This document shows positions 5,442 through 7,294 of a stretch of 7,294 nt of DNA, one piece after another. The translations under genes and the position numbers were made by a program. The notes under the pieces were generated by a model. The model saw only the letters and a list, made by a program, of their open reading frames with translations, was not told the DNA's origin and searched no databases. Position 1 is the stretch's first letter; every line of letters starts with the position of its first letter. The DNA comes from a bacterium (Candidatus Gribaldobacteria) CG10_big_fil_rev_8_21_14_0_10_41_12 (GTDB lineage: Bacteria; Patescibacteriota; Minisyncoccia; Minisyncoccales; CG1-02-41-26), in assembly GCA_002773545.1 (NCBI GenBank), contig PFAV01000030.1:1-7294 (forward strand), read 5' to 3'.

Positions 5442-5481
5442 ATTGTTGCAAACTTGCGGTAATTGTTGCAAGCTTGCATTA
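5442..5481. repeat. 20-bp imperfect tandem repeat with a palindromic core
   Basis: Two 20-nt units (5442-5461 and 5462-5481) both begin ATTGTTGCAA and agree at 17 of 20 positions. The second contains a perfect 12-bp palindrome TGCAAGCTTGCA (5467-5478); the first has a degraded form. Two adjacent palindromic units could be paired operator sites for a dimeric regulator, or simply a local duplication. Confidence 0.55.
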
Positions 5482-5492
5482 GTTATTGGTTA

Positions 5493-5517
5493 TAATTAAA
5501 AAAACCTCATTGGAGGT
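5493..5517 (-). terminator. Minus-strand intrinsic terminator
   Basis: On the minus strand the order is ACCTC (5517-5513), loop CAAT, GAGGT (5508-5504), then a run of seven T and further AT-rich sequence. This is a compact intrinsic terminator oriented for the minus-strand gene remnant to its right. On the + strand the T-run is interrupted and shorter, so minus is the better direction. Confidence 0.65.
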
Positions 5518-5549
5518 ATTTTTCTATAAGAGGCAAAGAGAAGACGGAT

Positions 5550-5585
5550 TTAAAGAATTTTTTGTTTTAGCATTGCTTGCCTCCT
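5550..5585 (-). other. 7-codon minus-strand frame with a perfect Shine-Dalgarno
   Basis: On the minus strand AGGAGG (5585-5580) is followed by a 6-nt spacer and an ATG (5573-5571). It encodes only MLKQKIL before a TAA at 5552-5550. The Shine-Dalgarno overlaps the TAG stop of the 116-aa frame just upstream, the standard layout for a coupled next gene. A +1 shift after the seventh codon would extend it to about 21 residues, ending in the terminator. It is either a leader-type peptide or the surviving start of a deleted gene. This is the only canonical ribosome binding site I see in the window. Confidence 0.4.
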
Positions 5586-5934
5586 ATATTCTTACTTTCT
5601 CTTCTTTATTTGGAAGTGAAAGTTTTATCATTATGCTCCTTGTAACCGTAATCTTTGTCTCTTTTTTTTTGCCTGGTTGTTTAGAACCAGATAATTGGAC
5701 AACAATTTTTTTATCTGCCTTGTTTACATTTGATAATGATCCTGAAAATTCCGGCTTTCGTATATTGTCAATATAGACATCAACGGATGGTTTTCTCTCT
5801 TTAATGAGTTCAATTTGTCCATCTGTGATTTCCAGGATTTGTTGTCCATAAAACATTTCTCGGTGATCATCTCGCGATTTTGCGTTTTTATGAGAAGGTC
5901 CTTTGCCTCCCGGGTTTTCTGGCAGGTACCCCAA
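5584..5934 (-). pseudogene. Truncated minus-strand gene, C-terminal remnant cut by the IS
   Basis: A minus-strand frame of 116 codons ends at TAG 5584-5586. Its nominal TTG start (5934) lies inside the left end of the IS element, so the genuine part begins near 5919 and the original N-terminus is missing. The sequence is hydrophilic (KGPSHKNAKSRDDHREMFYG, then QILEITDGQIELIKERKPSV), with alternating beta-type segments such as VDVYIDNI and KIVVQL. No signal peptide or membrane segment remains, and I do not recognise the family. Support for it over the antisense hydrophobic + strand frame comes from the coupled Shine-Dalgarno at its stop and the correctly oriented terminator beyond. Confidence 0.45.
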
Positions 5935-5944
5935 AAATTAGACA
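5926..5944 (+). repeat. IS3-type left inverted repeat
   Basis: GTACCCCAAAAATTAGACA resembles the ACCCC...TTAGACA core of many IS3-family ends. It matches the right end at 7109-7126 in inverted orientation, apart from a middle A/T stretch that differs by one base in length. Confidence 0.65.
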
Positions 5945-5980
5945 CATAGTCCGTCTCGTGATATCCTGAAACAAAAACAT

Positions 5981-6256
5981 ATGCCAAGAGGTTATCCATC
6001 GCTCACAAACGAGCAAAAACGGGAAATAATCAGTCGCATCAAAGAAAAAGGCGAACGAGTAGCTGATTTAGCCAAAGAATACGGAATTAATCCCAAAAAC
6101 ATCTACGGTTTTTTAAGCAAAGCAGGCCAGAACAGCGAGACCTTGCTGGGATTAGCCAGATTAAAAAGAGAAAAGAACGCTTTACTGCAAATTGTCGGGC
6201 AGCTCCTTGTTGATCAAAGGCTGGGGAAAAAAATCCAGCATCGCTATGGCTGTTAA
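5981..6256 (+). CDS. IS3-family transposase OrfA (HTH DNA-binding subunit)
   Basis: The 91-residue product is a typical OrfA, the protein that recognises the IS ends. A helix-turn-helix occupies about residues 27-47 (VADLAKEYGINPKNIYGFLS). It is followed by a leucine-zipper-like coiled segment at about 53-77 (LLGLARLKREKNALLQIVGQ) for multimerisation. The ATG at 5981 lies about 60 bp inside the left end, and no Shine-Dalgarno is visible. The frame ends at TAA 6254-6256, overlapping the likely ATG of orfB at 6246. The C-terminal residues after the A7 run (6227-6233) are probably just read-through to the stop. The gene looks intact. Confidence 0.88.
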   Translation: MPRGYPSLTNEQKREIISRIKEKGERVADLAKEYGINPKNIYGFLSKAGQNSETLLGLARLKREKNALLQIVGQLLVDQRLGKKIQHRYGC

Positions 6257-7115
6257 ACAAAAAGCTCCTTCTAAAAGCAAGAAGGAGTTAGCCGAAGAGT
6301 TGGGCATCTCCAGGGCCAGCCTGTATTACAAGCCCAAGATGATAGAAAAAGATTTAAGATTTAAGGTTGAAATTGAGGAGGTGATGGAAAAACATAAAGC
6401 CTATGGGCATAAAAGAATCGCTTGGGCGTTGGATAAAAACAAAAAGAAAGTTTTGCGAGTAATGAAAAAGTTTAATTTAAAGCCAAAGAGACAAAGAAAA
6501 GCTCCTAAAAAACCTCAAGACCAAAATCAAGCGCCAATGGCTGTTCCTAATTTAATTCAAGGAATAATCATTGAAGCTCCAAATCATGTTTGGGTGTCGG
6601 ACTTCACCTATCTGCCATACTTTGGCAAGTTCGTGTATTTAGCCACGATTGAAGATGTTTTTACCCGAGAAATTATTGGCTGGGAAGTATCAGTCAGACA
6701 CAATACCAACTTAGTGGCCCAGGCCTTGCTAAATGCTTTGAGTCGTTACCCTGCTCCTCAAATAGCCCATTCGGACCAAGGCAGTGAATACCGGAGCAAG
6801 AAATATCTTGATCTGTTGGAAAGTTTTAACATTAAGCCGTCTATGAGCGAGAAAGCCAGCCCTTGGCAAAATGGACATCAAGAATCTTTTTACTCGGAAT
6901 TTAAGCTGGAACTGGGACATCCGGAATGTTGTCCAAGCTTAGGTGAATTGATTGAAGCCGTGGCTCGGCAGATTTATTACTACAATAACGAGAGAGCCCA
7001 CACTGCCTTGAAGTGTCCGCCAGCAGTGTTTGCTGAGAAATACAAGTTGCAAAAAGCGCGCAGTTTAGTGAATAAATTAACTTTTCAGGAGATCGCGAAG
7101 GTACAATCTGTCTAA
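6246..7115 (+). CDS. IS3-family transposase OrfB (DDE integrase core)
   Basis: From ATG 6246 the product has 289 residues; the frame stays open back to TTG 6192. An N-terminal helical region (ELAEELGISRASLYY) and an HTH_21-like segment (KHKAYGHKRIAWAL) precede the retroviral-integrase-fold core. The catalytic triad, numbered from 6246, is Asp119 (HVWVSDFTYL), Asp177 (IAHSDQGSEY) and Glu213 (NGHQESFYSEF), with the 35-residue D-E spacing of IS3 elements. The end (YYYNNERAHTALKCPPAVF) is also standard. OrfB lies in the +1 frame relative to OrfA, not the usual -1. A start at 6246, overlapping the OrfA stop by 11 nt, would allow translational coupling; loss of one A from the A7 run at 6227-6233 would instead fuse OrfA and OrfB. 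The gene appears intact, so the element may be, or recently was, active. Confidence 0.92.
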   Translation: MAVKQKAPSKSKKELAEELGISRASLYYKPKMIEKDLRFKVEIEEVMEKHKAYGHKRIAWALDKNKKKVLRVMKKFNLKPKRQRKAPKKPQDQNQAPMAVPNLIQGIIIEAPNHVWVSDFTYLPYFGKFVYLATIEDVFTREIIGWEVSVRHNTNLVAQALLNALSRYPAPQIAHSDQGSEYRSKKYLDLLESFNIKPSMSEKASPWQNGHQESFYSEFKLELGHPECCPSLGELIEAVARQIYYYNNERAHTALKCPPAVFAEKYKLQKARSLVNKLTFQEIAKVQSV

Positions 7116-7126
7116 AAAATGGGTAC
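7109..7126 (-). repeat. IS3-type right inverted repeat
   Basis: TGTCTAAAAAATGGGTAC is the inverted counterpart of the left repeat. It contains the TAA stop of orfB (7113-7115) and the ATG of the next short reading frame (7119), so coding and terminal sequence overlap here. Confidence 0.65.
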
Positions 7127-7262
7127 TCCCCACAAAGATAATCAGCTCTTGAAAGAATTGGGCGAGCTGGTGAATGAAAAGGAAAAAAGTTGGATAAAAC
7201 AAAATTTAAAAAATGAAGTTTTGTTCATTCTTAAAAATTATCAAAAAGTTTTGCAACGATAG
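7119..7262 (+). CDS. 47-aa hypothetical protein overlapping the IS right end
   Basis: This 48-codon frame (ATG 7119, TAG 7260) encodes a Lys/Glu/Leu-rich helical peptide (LLKELGELVNEKEKSW, then LKNEVLFILKNYQKVLQR). The first residues (MGTPH) come from the IS right end if the element extends to 7134. It may therefore be the 3' part of an interrupted host gene given a new start by the IS, or a genuine small gene. The composition is credible for a coding helix, but I do not recognise a family. No Shine-Dalgarno precedes it. Confidence 0.45.
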   Translation: MGTPHKDNQLLKELGELVNEKEKSWIKQNLKNEVLFILKNYQKVLQR

Positions 7263-7267
7263 GATAT

Positions 7268-7273
7268 TATAAT
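7268..7273 (+). promoter_or_regulatory. Possible -10 element at the right edge
   Basis: TATAAT (7268-7273) is a perfect -10 hexamer within TATTATAAT, just after the 47-aa frame. No good -35 lies at 16-18 nt and it lacks the TG extension of the other two promoters. A gene starting just past the window would be its likely target. Confidence 0.4.
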
Positions 7274-7280
7274 AAGGCAC

Positions 7281-7289
7281 TGTGGATAA
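7281..7289 (-). promoter_or_regulatory. Perfect DnaA-box sequence
   Basis: TGTGGATAA is the exact reverse complement of the consensus DnaA box TTATCCACA. It lies five bases from the window end, and the last four bases (GTGT) could begin a second copy. A single 9-mer can occur by chance, so this is only a pointer to a possible origin or dnaA promoter just beyond the window. Confidence 0.35.
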
Positions 7290-7294
7290 AGTGT

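Larger units (their letters stand above)
5278..5583. other. Intergenic region rich in terminators and repeats
   Basis: About 300 bases without a convincing gene separate the caspase-like operon from the minus-strand remnant. In order they contain the NUDIX tail (5283-5339), a hairpin with a T-tract (5351-5402), a strong 13-bp terminator hairpin (5408-5441), a 20-bp tandem repeat with a palindrome (5442-5481), a minus-strand terminator (5493-5517), and a 7-codon minus-strand frame behind a perfect Shine-Dalgarno (5550-5585). A hydrophobic + strand frame opens at TTG 5486 but runs antisense to the remnant, and I do not accept it as a gene. Confidence 0.6.
5920..7134 (+). mobile_element. IS3-family insertion sequence
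   Basis: The element carries overlapping orfA and orfB between imperfect terminal inverted repeats. The left repeat reads GTACCCCAAAAATTAGACA (5926-5944); the right, on the opposite strand, reads GTACCCATTTTTTAGACA (7126-7109). Both share GTACCC and TAGACA, with a 7- versus 6-base middle. Extending to the 5'-TG...CA-3' ends usual for IS3 gives about 5920 to 7134, roughly 1.2 kb. The outermost bases of the two ends differ, and I see no matching 3-4 bp target duplication (TTC on the left, AAG on the right). Either the ends are misplaced or a rearrangement followed insertion. Confidence 0.8.

Noticed and set aside
5442..5481. CRISPR array
   Set aside because: There are only two directly adjacent 20-bp units with no spacers, and no cas genes.
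5486..5776. 96-codon hydrophobic + strand frame, possibly a small membrane protein
   Set aside because: It starts with TTG, overlaps a terminator, and its Phe/Leu runs mirror the Lys/Glu-rich minus-strand frame. The terminator and Shine-Dalgarno context favour the minus strand.
5724..5999. 91-codon minus-strand frame across the IS left end
   Set aside because: It spans the IS boundary and overlaps the better-supported 116-codon minus frame; the composition looks like an out-of-frame shadow.

Overview
The window looks like part of the chromosome of a small-genome bacterium of the Candidate Phyla Radiation (Patescibacteria, Parcubacteria-like). This is inferred from AT-rich genes packed a few bases apart, almost no Shine-Dalgarno sequences, near-leaderless extended -10 promoters, a GC-rich palindromic spacer containing a tRNA-Ser-like 3' end, and small hypothetical proteins. 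No marker gene is present, so the assignment is tentative. UGA is used as a normal stop (the 78-aa gene ends in TGA).

Layout. Bases 1-254 hold no gene, only nested GC-rich hairpins and a tRNA-Ser-like 3' end. Then, all on the + strand: an S66-family (MccF/LD-carboxypeptidase-like) serine peptidase (255-1247); a membrane-anchored six-cysteine protein (1293-1733); a ZIP-family metal transporter (1765-2526); and a membrane-anchored CapA-type protein (2530-3624), 3 nt after the ZIP gene. Next comes a NUDIX hydrolase gene with its own promoter (3644-4204), broken by a frameshift in a G6 run, a ~73-bp palindromic insertion and a second frameshift. Then a promoter drives a compact three-gene unit: a 60-aa protein, a 78-aa protein, and a 213-aa protein with a caspase-like His/Cys pattern whose start overlaps the 78-aa gene. 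Just after this unit lies an orphan copy of the NUDIX C-terminal tail, followed by terminators and a small palindromic tandem repeat.

From about 5500 the region is accessory. A minus-strand gene remnant (5584-5934) ends next to its own terminator and is cut at its 5' end by an IS3-family insertion sequence (about 5920-7134, orfA plus orfB). The IS is followed by a 47-aa reading frame, a -10-like element and, at the very edge, a perfect DnaA-box sequence.

How the genes may work together. The peptidase, Cys-rich protein, ZIP transporter and CapA protein suggest envelope and metal-uptake housekeeping, with ZIP and capA probably co-transcribed. The most unusual unit is the caspase-like protein with its two small upstream partners, lying between a broken NUDIX gene and a second NUDIX tail. 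That context suggests past gene duplication, deletion or insertion at this locus.
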